Positions 35,076 to 45,099 of a stretch of DNA of 58,038 bases are shown here, piece after piece. The DNA is from Lachnospiraceae bacterium (lineage in GTDB: Bacteria > Bacillota > Clostridia > Lachnospirales > Lachnospiraceae): the NCBI GenBank assembly GCA_017478245.1, contig JAFVDW010000117.1, positions 1-58,038 on the forward strand, written 5' to 3'. Within the stretch, counting starts at the first letter, position 1. Each line of letters opens with the position of its first letter. The notes beneath the pieces are model-generated. The model was not told the origin of the DNA and made no database searches. It was given only the letters and a program-made list of their open reading frames with translations. The position numbers were made by a program, and so were the translations under genes.

Positions 35076-36512
35076 TCATTCTTCTCTGTAGTACATTACC
35101 ACGGGTGTCCCGATTTCCACCATCTCATAAAGCTCTCCCGCTTTGTCTGTCGGAAGATTCACACACCCATGGGACCCATTGGTCTGATAGATTGTCCCGC
35201 CGAACTTACTTCTCCAACTGGCATCGTGTATGCCTATATTGCCGTTCACCGGCATCCAATACTTCACAAAAGAAGCATAATTGGCACCTCTCAGCACACG
35301 ATTTTTCTGCTTTGCATAGACGTAATTCACTCCTGCCGGCGTTCCCATGCGACGTCCGGTGTTGCCGGTTACAATCTCCGTCTCCAAAAGCAGCTCTCCT
35401 TTTTCGTAATAATAGAGCATTTGCTCTGTCATATCTACTTCTATGTAGGTGTCTCCAATATCATTCTCCCCATCAGCCCCATTCCGCTCCACAGTTTCCA
35501 CTGTCTGTTCATAGACCGGTTCATGATGCAGCTCTGAAAACTGCTTTCTCTCCGGCTCCGAAAAATATTCTGTCAGGAAGGCGACCTCCGCCTTTTGATC
35601 CAGCTTTGTCCCATAGATACCGCCGGACACAGCAATCGTATCTCCCTTGCTAGTGACAAACTGCCGTTCTTTTCCTCTGGTATCATACGCTTGTGCCAAC
35701 GCTGTCACGAAGCTCTTGATTCCATTTACATCCAACATCAATCTGCCATTCTCATCCAACACAATTTCTCCATCCTCTGCCGCAAGGAACTTCGCCATAA
35801 CAGAAGGCTGCAGCAAAAGTGCTTCACCTGGCATCTCATAATATAATCCTGCATTTTGAAACTGTTCAATCCGTTTCCAAAGCTCCCAGGTGAGTTCCTC
35901 TTCCCTGGTCATCTCCAAATCATAGGTTTCCGCAAATGCCTCATATGAAATAGCGGTCTCTCCCTTTTCTATCACCTGCTCAAGCCGCTCATAGGCTTTA
36001 TCCAGATCAAATCGCTCATGCACATTGTCATCCAACACATACCCTTTTGCTTCAACATAACGGATGTGCAACCCCTCGGTTCTGTCCCGCTCTGCCTTTA
36101 CAAAGGGGAGATTTTCCCACAAACCACGAAGCTTTCCCACATCGTATGCAGCGATTGGCATCAAGGTGTGTTTTTTATGAAAGACGATATTGTCTATCCA
36201 ACAAAAAGGATTCTGTCTCTCGCGAAATTCCTGTAGAGGAAGAAGGAAATCTCCACTGTAGTCTACCTCTTCCAATGGAATTTCATAAGCTTTGCCATCC
36301 ATCCCCGTAACAATGATAACCGGAGCCTTCATCCTGGATAAAAGCTCCGTGTTCACCTCTTCTACCGTCTTACCGGTACAATATACACCGTTAATCCAGG
36401 TATTGGGGCTAAATCCTTCCCGATAATAAAGCGCAAGAAGGATATAGCCTACAAGTACCAGAAGAATCAATATGAAAATTACAAATACGCCTCGTTTGCT
36501 TTCACGTTTCAT
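35076..36512 (-). CDS. L,D-transpeptidase (YkuD) with N-terminal peptidoglycan-binding region
   Basis: A 478-residue cell-wall enzyme that makes 3-3 crosslinks or attaches proteins to peptidoglycan. A single N-terminal transmembrane anchor (about 9-30) is followed by an extracellular PG_binding_4-like region (about 40-320) and a YkuD domain (about 350-476) with the catalytic SHGCVNLP motif, H448 and C450. The extracellular side is consistent with the membrane topology. Its ATG abuts the stop of ilvB (TAAATG), so it is probably co-transcribed with the branched-chain amino acid genes although unrelated in pathway. Confidence 0.93.
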   Translation of the reverse strand: MKRESKRGVFVIFILILLVLVGYILLALYYREGFSPNTWINGVYCTGKTVEEVNTELLSRMKAPVIIVTGMDGKAYEIPLEEVDYSGDFLLPLQEFRERQNPFCWIDNIVFHKKHTLMPIAAYDVGKLRGLWENLPFVKAERDRTEGLHIRYVEAKGYVLDDNVHERFDLDKAYERLEQVIEKGETAISYEAFAETYDLEMTREEELTWELWKRIEQFQNAGLYYEMPGEALLLQPSVMAKFLAAEDGEIVLDENGRLMLDVNGIKSFVTALAQAYDTRGKERQFVTSKGDTIAVSGGIYGTKLDQKAEVAFLTEYFSEPERKQFSELHHEPVYEQTVETVERNGADGENDIGDTYIEVDMTEQMLYYYEKGELLLETEIVTGNTGRRMGTPAGVNYVYAKQKNRVLRGANYASFVKYWMPVNGNIGIHDASWRSKFGGTIYQTNGSHGCVNLPTDKAGELYEMVEIGTPVVMYYREE

Positions 36513-38192
36513 TTATGATTGTCCGTCTAAATCGTCTCCGTCAAATACCTCTACAATCGGAGCCCCTGCCGGAACCATAGGGAATACCTTATCGTCCTCA
36601 GGGATGATGCACTCAATCAGTACCGGTGCTTTCAAAGAAATCGCCTTTTCAATAGCCGGAGCTACTTCTTCCTTTTTCGTCACGCGGATTGCTTCACAGC
36701 CCAATCCCTCTGCCACCTTGCAGAAGTCTACCTTATCATTCAGCACTGTCTGTGAATAGCGTTTCCCATAGAACAAGGTCTGCCACTGGCGCACCATACC
36801 CAGTACATGATTGTTAATCACCACCTGTACAATAGGAATATTATAGCGGCTCGCCGTGGCGAGCTCATTCATATTCATACGGAAGCATCCGTCTCCCGCA
36901 ATATTGATGCAAATCTTATCCGGCTGTCCGACCTGCGCGCCGATGCAGGCACCCAATCCATACCCCATGGTTCCCAGTCCGCCGGAGGACAAAAATGTAC
37001 GGGGCTGTGTATACTGATAATACTGCGCTGCCCACATCTGATGCTGTCCCACATCTGTAGTGATGATTGCTTCGCCCTTTGTGATGCGGTCAATCTCCTC
37101 GATTACATAAGGACAGGACAACTGCTCTTTGTTGTATTTTAAAGGATACTTTTCTTTTAATTCCTCCACAGTCTTCATCCAGTCCGCATGCTCCTGCTTT
37201 GTGAGTCTGCCATTCAGCTTCGCCAGAACCTCCTTCAAATCACCCACCAGCGAGGCATCCACGCGAATATTCTTATTAATCTCTGCGGCATCAATATCGA
37301 TGTGAATCACCTTTGCCTCTTCTGCAAATCTCTTGGGATTACCGATGACACGATCGGAAAATCTGGCGCCCAACGCGATCAGCAGATCACACTGGCTCAC
37401 ACCCAGATTCGACGCCTTGGTTCCGTGCATACCAATCATACCGGTATATCTGGGGCTTCTGCCATTGAAAGCTCCTTTCGCCATCAAGGTATCACACACC
37501 GGTGCATCGATTAGCTCTGCAAAGGCTGCAACCTCTTCGGAAGCGCCGGAGAGAATCGCGCCGCCACCCAGATAAATAAAAGGCTTTTTCGCCTGTTCTA
37601 TGAGGTCTACAATATTGTCCACCTCTTCCTCCGAATAACGTGCCTTCCGCTCCGCCTTAGGGGGGCGGGCAGGCGTATACTCGCATACATCTGCCGTCAC
37701 ATCCTTGGTGATATCCACCAGTACAGGACCGGGACGACCGTTTTGGGCGATAGCAAACGCCTTGCGGATGGTATCCGCCAGCTTATCTACGCTTTTCACA
37801 ATAAAGCTGTGCTTGGTGATGGGCATTGCAACACCCGCAATATCCACCTCCTGAAAACTGTCCTTACCCAAAGCAGGCAGATTCACATTGGCGGTTATAG
37901 CAACCAGGGGAATAGAATCCATATAAGCGGTAGCGATACCCGTCACCAGATTGGTGGCGCCGGGACCACTGGTCGCCATGCAGACACCTACCTTGCCAGT
38001 GGCTCTGGCATAACCGTCTGCAGCATGTGCTGCCCCCTGCTCATGAGATGTCAAAATATGATGAATCTCGTCGCTGTGCTTGTACAGCGCATCGTATACA
38101 TTCAAAATCGTGCCGCCGGGATAACCGAATACGGTGTCAACTCCCTGCTCCTTCAGACACTCGATCACAATTTCAGAACCTGTCAACTGCAT
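36513..38192 (-). CDS. ilvB: acetolactate synthase large subunit
   Basis: Condenses pyruvate (or pyruvate and 2-oxobutyrate) using thiamine diphosphate, the first common step of valine, leucine and isoleucine synthesis. The 559 residues include the TPP-activating Glu region (SHEQGAAHAADGYARATGK), FAD-binding middle domain, and the GDG..NN TPP/Mg motif (GDGCFRMNMNELATASRYNI ... VVINN). No regulatory small subunit (ilvN/ilvH) gene is adjacent. AATGGAGG precedes the ATG; the gene is 16 bases after ilvD. Confidence 0.96.
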   Translation of the reverse strand: MQLTGSEIVIECLKEQGVDTVFGYPGGTILNVYDALYKHSDEIHHILTSHEQGAAHAADGYARATGKVGVCMATSGPGATNLVTGIATAYMDSIPLVAITANVNLPALGKDSFQEVDIAGVAMPITKHSFIVKSVDKLADTIRKAFAIAQNGRPGPVLVDITKDVTADVCEYTPARPPKAERKARYSEEEVDNIVDLIEQAKKPFIYLGGGAILSGASEEVAAFAELIDAPVCDTLMAKGAFNGRSPRYTGMIGMHGTKASNLGVSQCDLLIALGARFSDRVIGNPKRFAEEAKVIHIDIDAAEINKNIRVDASLVGDLKEVLAKLNGRLTKQEHADWMKTVEELKEKYPLKYNKEQLSCPYVIEEIDRITKGEAIITTDVGQHQMWAAQYYQYTQPRTFLSSGGLGTMGYGLGACIGAQVGQPDKICINIAGDGCFRMNMNELATASRYNIPIVQVVINNHVLGMVRQWQTLFYGKRYSQTVLNDKVDFCKVAEGLGCEAIRVTKKEEVAPAIEKAISLKAPVLIECIIPEDDKVFPMVPAGAPIVEVFDGDDLDGQS

Positions 38193-38208
38193 TTATCCAA
38201 ACCTCCAT

Positions 38209-39882
38209 TTACTGCTTGCCGGGCACTTCCAGTACAGCGCCTCTGTTGCCGCTGGTCACCAGTTCACGGTATCTTCTCAGATAGCCGGTCAGCTCCTTTT
38301 GTGCCTTGGGTTTCCAGTTTGCTCTTCTTCTCTCCAGTTCCTCATCGGACACCAACATATCCAGCTTATTCTCCGGAATATTAATACGGATGATATCTCC
38401 TTCCTCCACCAACGCAATAGGACCGCCAACTGCCGCCTCAGGAGACACATGTCCGATGGACGCGCCACGGGATGCGCCGGAGAAACGACCGTCTGTAATC
38501 AGCGCCACGGTGGAGCCCAGACCCATGCCTGCGATTGCAGAGGTGGGATTGAGCATCTCGCGCATACCGGGACCACCCTTAGGACCTTCATAACGAATCA
38601 CAACCACATCACCTGCCACAATCTTACCGCCCTTGATTGCCGCAATGGCATCCTCCTCACACTCGAACACACGGGCAGGTCCTTCATGTACCAGCATTTC
38701 GGGAGCCACTGCGGAACGTTTTACCACACCGCTGTCCGGAGCCAGATTTCCTTTCAGGATAGCGATACCACCAGTCTCGGAATAGGGATTTTCCACAGGA
38801 CGGATTACCTCAGGATCACGATTGATACAATTCTTAATATTTTCACCGATGGTAGTGCCATTTACTGTCATGCAATCCAAATGTAACAGATTCTTCTTGG
38901 TGAGCTCATTCATCACTGCATAGACACCGCCCGCTTCATTCAAATCCTCCATATAGGTAGGACCTGCGGGAGCCAGATGGCAGAGATTCGGCGTCACAGC
39001 GGATAGCTCGTTTGCAATATCCAGATTCAGCTCCACACCTGCTTCTTTCGCAATAGCCGGCAGATGCAGCATAGAGTTTGTGGAGCATCCCAATGCCATA
39101 TCTACAGTCAGAGCGTTCAGGAAAGCATTTTCTGTCATGATATCTCTGGGCTTGATGTCCTTCTCTACCAGCTCCATAATCTTCATACCGGCATGCTTTG
39201 CCAGACGGATTCTCTCGGAATACACCGCGGGAATGGTTCCGTTTCCTTTTAGTCCCATACCGATTGCTTCTGTCAGACAGTTCATGGAGTTCGCAGTATA
39301 CATACCGGAACAGGAACCGCAGGTAGGGCATACCTTCTCCTCATATTCAGCCAACTCCTCCATCGTCATGGTGCCTGCAGCCACACTGCCCACTGCCTCG
39401 AACATGGAGGAGAGACTTCTCTTCTTGCCATGTACATGTCCTGCCAACATCGGACCGCCGGACACAAAAATAGTGGGAATATTTACTCTCGCCGCAGCCA
39501 TCAAAAGACCGGGTACGTTTTTATCACAGTTAGGGATACATACCAGACCGTCAAAGCCATGCGCCATAGCCATACACTCAGTACTGTCTGCAATCAAATC
39601 TCTGGTCACCAGGGAATACTTCATACCCACATGTCCCATAGCGATACCGTCGCAAACCGCAATGGCAGGAAATACTACAGGCATACCGCCCGCCATAGCC
39701 ACACCAAGCTTTACAGCCTCCACAATCTTATCCAGATTCATGTGTCCGGGAACAATTTCATTGTAGGAGCTGACAATACCAATCATGGGACGACGGCGTT
39801 CCTCCTCCGTGTAACCTAACGCATTGAACAGACTTCTGTGGGGAGCCTGTGCAGTTCCAGTTTTAACAGAATCACTTCTCAT
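38209..39882 (-). CDS. ilvD: dihydroxy-acid dehydratase
   Basis: Fe-S dehydratase of branched-chain amino acid synthesis making 2-keto acids from dihydroxy acids. The 557 residues contain the cluster Cys motifs ([10 protein letters not shown] and [18 protein letters not shown]) and the C-terminal [31 protein letters not shown] precedes the ATG. A 93-base gap separates it from leuB; this AT-rich gap may hold a secondary promoter, but I see no clear attenuator or T-box. Confidence 0.97.
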   Translation of the reverse strand: MRSDSVKTGTAQAPHRSLFNALGYTEEERRRPMIGIVSSYNEIVPGHMNLDKIVEAVKLGVAMAGGMPVVFPAIAVCDGIAMGHVGMKYSLVTRDLIADSTECMAMAHGFDGLVCIPNCDKNVPGLLMAAARVNIPTIFVSGGPMLAGHVHGKKRSLSSMFEAVGSVAAGTMTMEELAEYEEKVCPTCGSCSGMYTANSMNCLTEAIGMGLKGNGTIPAVYSERIRLAKHAGMKIMELVEKDIKPRDIMTENAFLNALTVDMALGCSTNSMLHLPAIAKEAGVELNLDIANELSAVTPNLCHLAPAGPTYMEDLNEAGGVYAVMNELTKKNLLHLDCMTVNGTTIGENIKNCINRDPEVIRPVENPYSETGGIAILKGNLAPDSGVVKRSAVAPEMLVHEGPARVFECEEDAIAAIKGGKIVAGDVVVIRYEGPKGGPGMREMLNPTSAIAGMGLGSTVALITDGRFSGASRGASIGHVSPEAAVGGPIALVEEGDIIRINIPENKLDMLVSDEELERRRANWKPKAQKELTGYLRRYRELVTSGNRGAVLEVPGKQ

Positions 39883-39975
39883 AACTCTTTATCTCCTTTC
39901 AGATTCTACGTCATACCCAATATAATTATAATTAATATAACGTACACATCTTTTCATCTTTCATCCATCAAGTCT

Positions 39976-41058
39976 TTAGATTCTCTCAGCCAGAAGATCA
40001 CCCATCCTGCTGCATCCAACCTTTGTGCAGCCCTCAGACATAATATCTCCGGTTCTATAGCCATCCTTCAATACCTGTTTCACAGCATTCTCCACTGCGT
40101 CCGCCTCTTTGTCCAGATCAAAGCTGTAACGAAGCATCATCGCCGCACTCAAAACGGTTGCAATAGGGTTCGCGATATCCTGTCCTGCAATATCCGGTGC
40201 AGAGCCATGACTGGGCTCATAGAGACCGAACTTGGTATCATTTAAGCTGGCGCTGGCAAGCATACCGATGGAGCCGGTCACCATGCTCGCCTCATCCGAC
40301 AAAATATCGCCAAACATATTCTCTGTCAAAATCACATCAAACTGGGCAGGATCCTTCACCAACTGCATGGCACAGTTGTCAACCAGCATATGCTCCAAAG
40401 TCACCTCAGGATAATCCGCTGCCACTTCCTCCACAACCTTTCTCCAAAGCCTGGAAGAATCCAACACATTCGCCTTATCCACGCTGGTAACCTTTTTTCT
40501 GCGCTTCATGGCAATGTCAAAGCCCTTAATCGCGATTCTTCTAATCTCGTTCTCATCATAGGTCAATGTGTCGATTGCCTTACGGATTCCATTCTCCTCA
40601 ACGGTTTTACGTTCGCCGAAGTACAGACCGCCGGTCAGTTCACGCATGATCATCATATCAAACCCCGCCTTGCTGATTTCCTCCTTCAGAGGGCAGGCTG
40701 CAGCCAATTCATCATACAGTACAGCCGGGCGCAGATTGGCGAACAGATTCAGTGCCTTTCTGATTGCCAGAAGTCCTGCTTCCGGACGCAGATTGGGCGG
40801 TAATTTGTACCAGGGGGATGTGGTGGTATCTCCGCCGATTGAGCCCATCAACACTGCATCCGCCTCCTTAGCGGTAGCAATCGCCTCATCCGTCAGGGGC
40901 ACACCATGCACATCAATAGAGGCTCCACCCATCAGAATGTCCGTAAAATTCATCTGATGGCCATACTTTTCAGCCACCTTGTTCAATACTTTTTTTGCTT
41001 CTGCCACAATCTCCGGGCCGATTCCATCACCCGGAATACAAGTAATCCGTAATTCCAT
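39976..41058 (-). CDS. leuB: 3-isopropylmalate dehydrogenase
   Basis: Third step of leucine synthesis: NAD-dependent oxidative decarboxylation of 3-isopropylmalate. The 360 residues carry [13 protein letters not shown], the substrate-binding [12 protein letters not shown], and the metal site region [24 protein letters not shown]. leuA and leuCD are not in the window. It lies 42 bases after yajC and before ilvD and ilvB in the same direction. Confidence 0.97.
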   Translation of the reverse strand: MELRITCIPGDGIGPEIVAEAKKVLNKVAEKYGHQMNFTDILMGGASIDVHGVPLTDEAIATAKEADAVLMGSIGGDTTTSPWYKLPPNLRPEAGLLAIRKALNLFANLRPAVLYDELAAACPLKEEISKAGFDMMIMRELTGGLYFGERKTVEENGIRKAIDTLTYDENEIRRIAIKGFDIAMKRRKKVTSVDKANVLDSSRLWRKVVEEVAADYPEVTLEHMLVDNCAMQLVKDPAQFDVILTENMFGDILSDEASMVTGSIGMLASASLNDTKFGLYEPSHGSAPDIAGQDIANPIATVLSAAMMLRYSFDLDKEADAVENAVKQVLKDGYRTGDIMSEGCTKVGCSRMGDLLAERI

Positions 41059-41100
41059 ACTGTCAACACGCCTTTCTATCCTTAATGCTTTCTAAATGCT

Positions 41101-41421
41101 TTAATTCTCGTTTGCCTTTTCCACTCTGCTGATGGCAGATTTCTCCATAGGAATACGGCAATTTTTATTATTTCCAAACTCCACGATTACTGTGTCATCA
41201 GAAATATCAATTACAATGCCATAAAAACCGGACGTGGTCAACACACAATCTCCTGTCTCCAGATTGGAAATCATCTCTGCCACTCTCTTCTGCTCCTTCT
41301 TCTGCGGTCTCATCATGAAAAAGTAAAGCGCACCAAACATCACCACATAAAGCGCCACAATACCGATCATGCTTGCAGCTCCGCCTGCAGCAGCCGCTTC
41401 CTCAGTTAATAAAATACCCAT
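41101..41421 (-). CDS. yajC: Sec translocon accessory subunit YajC
   Basis: A 106-residue membrane protein with one transmembrane helix (about 17-37) followed by the YajC core (FFMMRPQKKEQKRVAEMISNLETGDCVLTTSG...). It associates with SecDF and the translocon in the membrane. I start at the ATG at 41419-41421 after GGAGGAG. It follows tgt, its usual partner in bacterial genomes. Confidence 0.95.
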   Translation of the reverse strand: MGILLTEEAAAAGGAASMIGIVALYVVMFGALYFFMMRPQKKEQKRVAEMISNLETGDCVLTTSGFYGIVIDISDDTVIVEFGNNKNCRIPMEKSAISRVEKANEN

Positions 41422-41553
41422 TGCTCCTCCATTCCGGCGCCCCTTATTCTTACCACGCCATAAATTATTTTTCAAAACTTATCTCAAAATTATATTATAC
41501 ACATATTTCTTTCATAAGAAAAGCCTTTTTTGAGACTTTACCATGTACGGAAG

Positions 41554-42687
41554 CTACTTCTGACCGGACTCCATCCCCTCAAGCTTCCGTCTCTTATACT
41601 CTGCAAACCTTCCCTCGTCCAGGGCATCTCTGATCTCTTCCATCATTGTATTGTAAAAATATAAATTATGCAGCACGCACAGACGCATTCCCAACATTTC
41701 TTTTGCCTTTAGCAAATGTCTGATATAAGCCCGGCTGTATCTGCGGCAGGCAGGGCATCCACAACCCTCCTCAATGGGTCCATCGTCCAGTTCGTACTTT
41801 GCGTTGAATAGATTTATTTTTCCATGATTTGTATATAAATGTCCATGCCGTCCGTTCCTGGTAGGATACACGCAATCAAAGAAATCAACGCCGCGTTCCA
41901 CTCCCTCCAAAATATTGGCAGGTGTTCCAACTCCCATCAGATAAGTCGGCTTCTCAAGCGGCAGATACGGTACTGTATGATCCAAAATATCATACATCTC
42001 CTCGTGGCTCTCACCTACAGCCAGGCCTCCGATGGCATATCCATCCAGCTCCATCTCGGCAATTCTCTTGGCATGGTCGATCCGAATATCCGGATACACT
42101 GCCCCCTGATTAATGCCAAAAAGCATCTGCCCAGGATTGACAGTATCCTCCATGGCATTCAACCGTTGCAGCTCCACTCTGCAGCGCTCCAGCCACCTGG
42201 TAGTACGCTCCACCGATGCCTGTACATACGCTCTGTCCGCCTTGCTGGGGGCACATTCATCAAATGCCATTGCAATGGTGGAACCCAGATTGGACTGAAT
42301 CTGCATGCTTTCCTCCGGTCCCATGAAAATCTTCCTGCCATCTATATGAGAGTTAAAATAAACGCCCTCTTCCTTGATCTTGCGCAGACCCGCCAGAGAA
42401 AAAACCTGGAATCCGCCGGAATCTGTGAGGATAGGCTTATTCCATGACATAAACCTGTGAAGCCCGCCTAACTGCTTAATCACCTGATCTCCCGGTCTCA
42501 CATGAAGATGATAGGTATTAGACAGCTCCACCTGTGTCTTAATCTGCTCCAAATCCTCCGTGGATACAGCCCCCTTGATTGCTGCCACCGTTCCCACATT
42601 CATAAACACCGGTGTCTGAATCACACCATGCACAGTTGTAAACTCACCGCGCTTGGCTCTTCCCTCCTGCTTCAACAAACGATACAT
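41554..42687 (-). CDS. tgt: queuine/preQ1 tRNA-guanine transglycosylase
   Basis: Exchanges guanine-34 of GUN-anticodon tRNAs for preQ1 in queuosine formation. The 377 residues show SNTYHLHVRPG, the nucleophile region ILTDSGGFQVFSL, FDCVYPTRNGRHGHLYT, and the zinc site CGCPAC plus a downstream Cys/His (RLCVLHNLYFYN). I start at the ATG at 42685-42687 (MYRLLKQEGRAKRGEF), six bases after GGAG. It lies 23 bases past the carboxypeptidase gene. Confidence 0.97.
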   Translation of the reverse strand: MYRLLKQEGRAKRGEFTTVHGVIQTPVFMNVGTVAAIKGAVSTEDLEQIKTQVELSNTYHLHVRPGDQVIKQLGGLHRFMSWNKPILTDSGGFQVFSLAGLRKIKEEGVYFNSHIDGRKIFMGPEESMQIQSNLGSTIAMAFDECAPSKADRAYVQASVERTTRWLERCRVELQRLNAMEDTVNPGQMLFGINQGAVYPDIRIDHAKRIAEMELDGYAIGGLAVGESHEEMYDILDHTVPYLPLEKPTYLMGVGTPANILEGVERGVDFFDCVYPTRNGRHGHLYTNHGKINLFNAKYELDDGPIEEGCGCPACRRYSRAYIRHLLKAKEMLGMRLCVLHNLYFYNTMMEEIRDALDEGRFAEYKRRKLEGMESGQK

Positions 42688-42710
42688 TGTTTTCTCCATT
42701 TCCATTCTAT

Positions 42711-43775
42711 TTATTTCACATAAGTCTCCCAGAACTCTTCCAATGTTATGTCGTCCTCTGCAATCACTGTCGCAGCAGCCTCCCCGACATATCTGAAATG
42801 CCATGGCTCATACTCGATACCGGTGATATACTCCCTGCCTGCCGGATATCTGAGAATAAATCCGAACTCATAACTGTTCTCCGCCAACCACTTCCCGGCT
42901 TCCGTCTCTCCAAAGCCTTCATTCAATGAATCATAATAATCACAAGTGATATCCAGTGCCAGACCAATCTGATGTTCGCTGGCTCCGGGCACCGTCACCG
43001 CCTGGGCTGTGAGCTGATAAGCCTCCAGATAGGACATTCCTTTTTTCATATAGGCTTTCATATGCTTGTTGAAGAGATACACCTGTCTGTCATCTGTTCG
43101 ATAGGGGGAGCGAATCGTAAGATTGACGCCATCCTCCTTCGCTGCCTGCAGCATATCTCTCAAATCATCAATAATACGCTCATCGCATTTCATTGTGCCG
43201 ATAATCGTTCCCAATTCAAATGTATAATCGTCCGGAATGGGGTGTTGTTTGTTCACCAGTATCAATTTCCAATCGTTCTTAGAGAATGTCACGTCTGTCT
43301 GATCCAACACCCTCCGCGCGTCTCTTTCCGCCTGCCAGACCTCTTTTCTTTCCGAATACATCAGGATTGCTTCCGCGTCATATTTATCCTCGACGCTGAT
43401 GCCGTGGGACATCTCTTTTCCCAGATCCTCGTCCTCCAACAGCTCATCCTCCAGCCATTCCATGTCAGCCAGATCAATCTCTGTCTCTTCCGCCAATGCA
43501 ATCGTCGTTCCCTCATCATACATAAAACCGTCCAAGTCCGCCATCGCCCCGGAAGCGATGAACAAAGGGAAGGAAAAGCTGCTGTATACCACGAACACAA
43601 CGAAGGTCATAATCAGCATAGAAAGGCGCTTTGCATTTCCTCCCAGATACCGCATGGTGTGAAAAAACAGCAGGCAGACAAATAAAACCGGCACGATCAG
43701 TATTCCTAAAAACTTATTCTTCTTTCCAATTTTCACAAGTTCAAAACGAACCCGTTCTTCTATCGTTTTTTTCAT
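42711..43775 (-). CDS. membrane-anchored D,D-carboxypeptidase, VanY/M15 family
   Basis: A 354-residue zinc peptidase expected to trim terminal D-Ala from peptidoglycan stem peptides. Two hydrophobic helices lie in the first 75 residues. A strongly acidic region (about 95-125, ELLEDEDLGKE) follows, then the M15B catalytic domain with RSPYRTDDRQVYLF, the zinc motif SEHQIGLALDI and EPWHFRYVG. The catalytic part should be outside the cell. The start is the ATG at 43773-43775 with AGGATTGGG upstream. It is the first gene of the leftward tgt-yajC-leuB-ilvD-ilvB run and is divergent from aroC. Confidence 0.93.
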   Translation of the reverse strand: MKKTIEERVRFELVKIGKKNKFLGILIVPVLFVCLLFFHTMRYLGGNAKRLSMLIMTFVVFVVYSSFSFPLFIASGAMADLDGFMYDEGTTIALAEETEIDLADMEWLEDELLEDEDLGKEMSHGISVEDKYDAEAILMYSERKEVWQAERDARRVLDQTDVTFSKNDWKLILVNKQHPIPDDYTFELGTIIGTMKCDERIIDDLRDMLQAAKEDGVNLTIRSPYRTDDRQVYLFNKHMKAYMKKGMSYLEAYQLTAQAVTVPGASEHQIGLALDITCDYYDSLNEGFGETEAGKWLAENSYEFGFILRYPAGREYITGIEYEPWHFRYVGEAAATVIAEDDITLEEFWETYVK

Positions 43776-43876
43776 TTTACCCAATCCTTGATAAAACACT
43801 TTTATCTAAATGCGCACCTCAACTAACATATCATAGCATAATATTTTCACTAGTGCACTCTTTTTCTCTAAAAAAG

Positions 43877-43905
43877 TTGCCTTTTTTTATAGGATTCGAT
43901 ATAAT
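43877..43905 (+). promoter_or_regulatory. promoter of aroC
   Basis: TTGCCT (43877-43882), 17-base spacer, perfect TATAAT (43900-43905). The ribosome site GGGAGG is at about 43929-43934 and the ATG at 43942. Confidence 0.8.
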
Positions 43906-43941
43906 ACATAAGAAAATTTACCGGATTTGGGAGGAAAAGAC

Positions 43942-45039
43942 ATGGCAGGATCATCCTTTGGCAATATATTCAGAATCACCACTTGGGGCGAATCTCATGG
44001 AAAGGCGTTGGGCGTCTTGATTGACGGTTGCCCTGCCGGACTTTCGCTCTGCGTGAATGACATTCAACGCTATTTGGACAGACGAAAACCCGGCACCAGT
44101 TCTATCACAACTCCCCGCAAGGAAGCGGATGAGGTTCAGATTCTTTCGGGTGTTTTTGAAGGACGCACCACCGGCACGCCCATTTCTTTGATGGTAGCCA
44201 ACACCTCTCAGATTTCAAAGGATTACAGTGAAATAGCCTCCTACTATCGTCCCGGGCACGCTGATTACACCTTTGATGCCAAATACGGTTTTCGTGATTA
44301 TCGCGGCGGCGGACGTTCCTCCGGTCGAGAGACCATCGGACGCGTAGCTGCCGGTGCCATCGCCTGCAAGATTTTAGAGCAACTGGGAATCACTGTCTAT
44401 GCTTACACTCGTTCCATCGGTCCCATCGAAGTCAATATGGAGCAATTTGACCGCGGGGTCAGACTTACCACTGCAACCGCTATGCCGGACAAGGACGCCG
44501 ATGAAAAAGCCATTGCTTATCTTGAGGAAGCCAGGAAACACAACGATTCTGTAGGCGGCTGCATGGAGTGTATCGTAGAGGGCATACCCGCCGGCATCGG
44601 AGATCCTGTTTTTGAGAAGTTAGACGCCAATCTCGCCAAGGCAATCATGTCCATCGGTGCCGTAAAAGCCGTGGAAATCGGTGACGGCACACTGGTTTCA
44701 GCCCGTTACGGCAGCGAGAACAACGATGCCTTTTGCAAAAACGGTGATGTGACCAGTAAACCTACCAATCACGCTGGCGGCATTTTAGGCGGCATCAGCG
44801 ACGGTGATCGGATTGTGGTGCGGGCACATGTAAAACCTACCCCTTCCATCTTCTCCACCCAGCATACTGTAAACAAGCAAGGGGAGGAAATCGACATCCA
44901 GATTAAAGGACGTCACGACCCTGTTATTGTTCCTCGTGCGGTAGTGGTGATGGAATGTATGACTGCACTTACAGTACTGGACGCTATGATGCTTAACATG
45001 AGCGCCAAAATGGACGCTATGATTGATTTTTATAACTAA
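43942..45039 (+). CDS. aroC: chorismate synthase
   Basis: Last step of the shikimate pathway: converts EPSP to chorismate with reduced FMN. The 365 residues have the three family signatures: GESHGKALGVLIDGCPAGL, YRGGGRSSGRETIGRVAAGA, and RHDPVIVPRAVVVMECM. It stands alone on the plus strand with its own promoter and a terminator just after the stop codon. The ATG at 43942 sits eight bases after GGGAGG. Confidence 0.97.
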   Translation: MAGSSFGNIFRITTWGESHGKALGVLIDGCPAGLSLCVNDIQRYLDRRKPGTSSITTPRKEADEVQILSGVFEGRTTGTPISLMVANTSQISKDYSEIASYYRPGHADYTFDAKYGFRDYRGGGRSSGRETIGRVAAGAIACKILEQLGITVYAYTRSIGPIEVNMEQFDRGVRLTTATAMPDKDADEKAIAYLEEARKHNDSVGGCMECIVEGIPAGIGDPVFEKLDANLAKAIMSIGAVKAVEIGDGTLVSARYGSENNDAFCKNGDVTSKPTNHAGGILGGISDGDRIVVRAHVKPTPSIFSTQHTVNKQGEEIDIQIKGRHDPVIVPRAVVVMECMTALTVLDAMMLNMSAKMDAMIDFYN

Positions 45040-45040
45040 G

Positions 45041-45066
45041 AAAAAGCCTCCGTAAGGGGGCTTTTT
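45041..45066 (+). terminator. terminator of aroC
   Basis: AAAAAGCCTCC-GTAA-GGGGGCTTTTT directly after the aroC stop; the arms have one mismatch or wobble. Confidence 0.9.
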
Positions 45067-45099
45067 CTGCGCTCTGCAACAATATAATGACCTTCCGCA

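Noticed and set aside
39883..39975. Leucine/isoleucine T-box or attenuator before ilvD
   Set aside because: Only 93 AT-rich bases; no T-box consensus (TGGNACCGCG-like) or terminator hairpin is visible.
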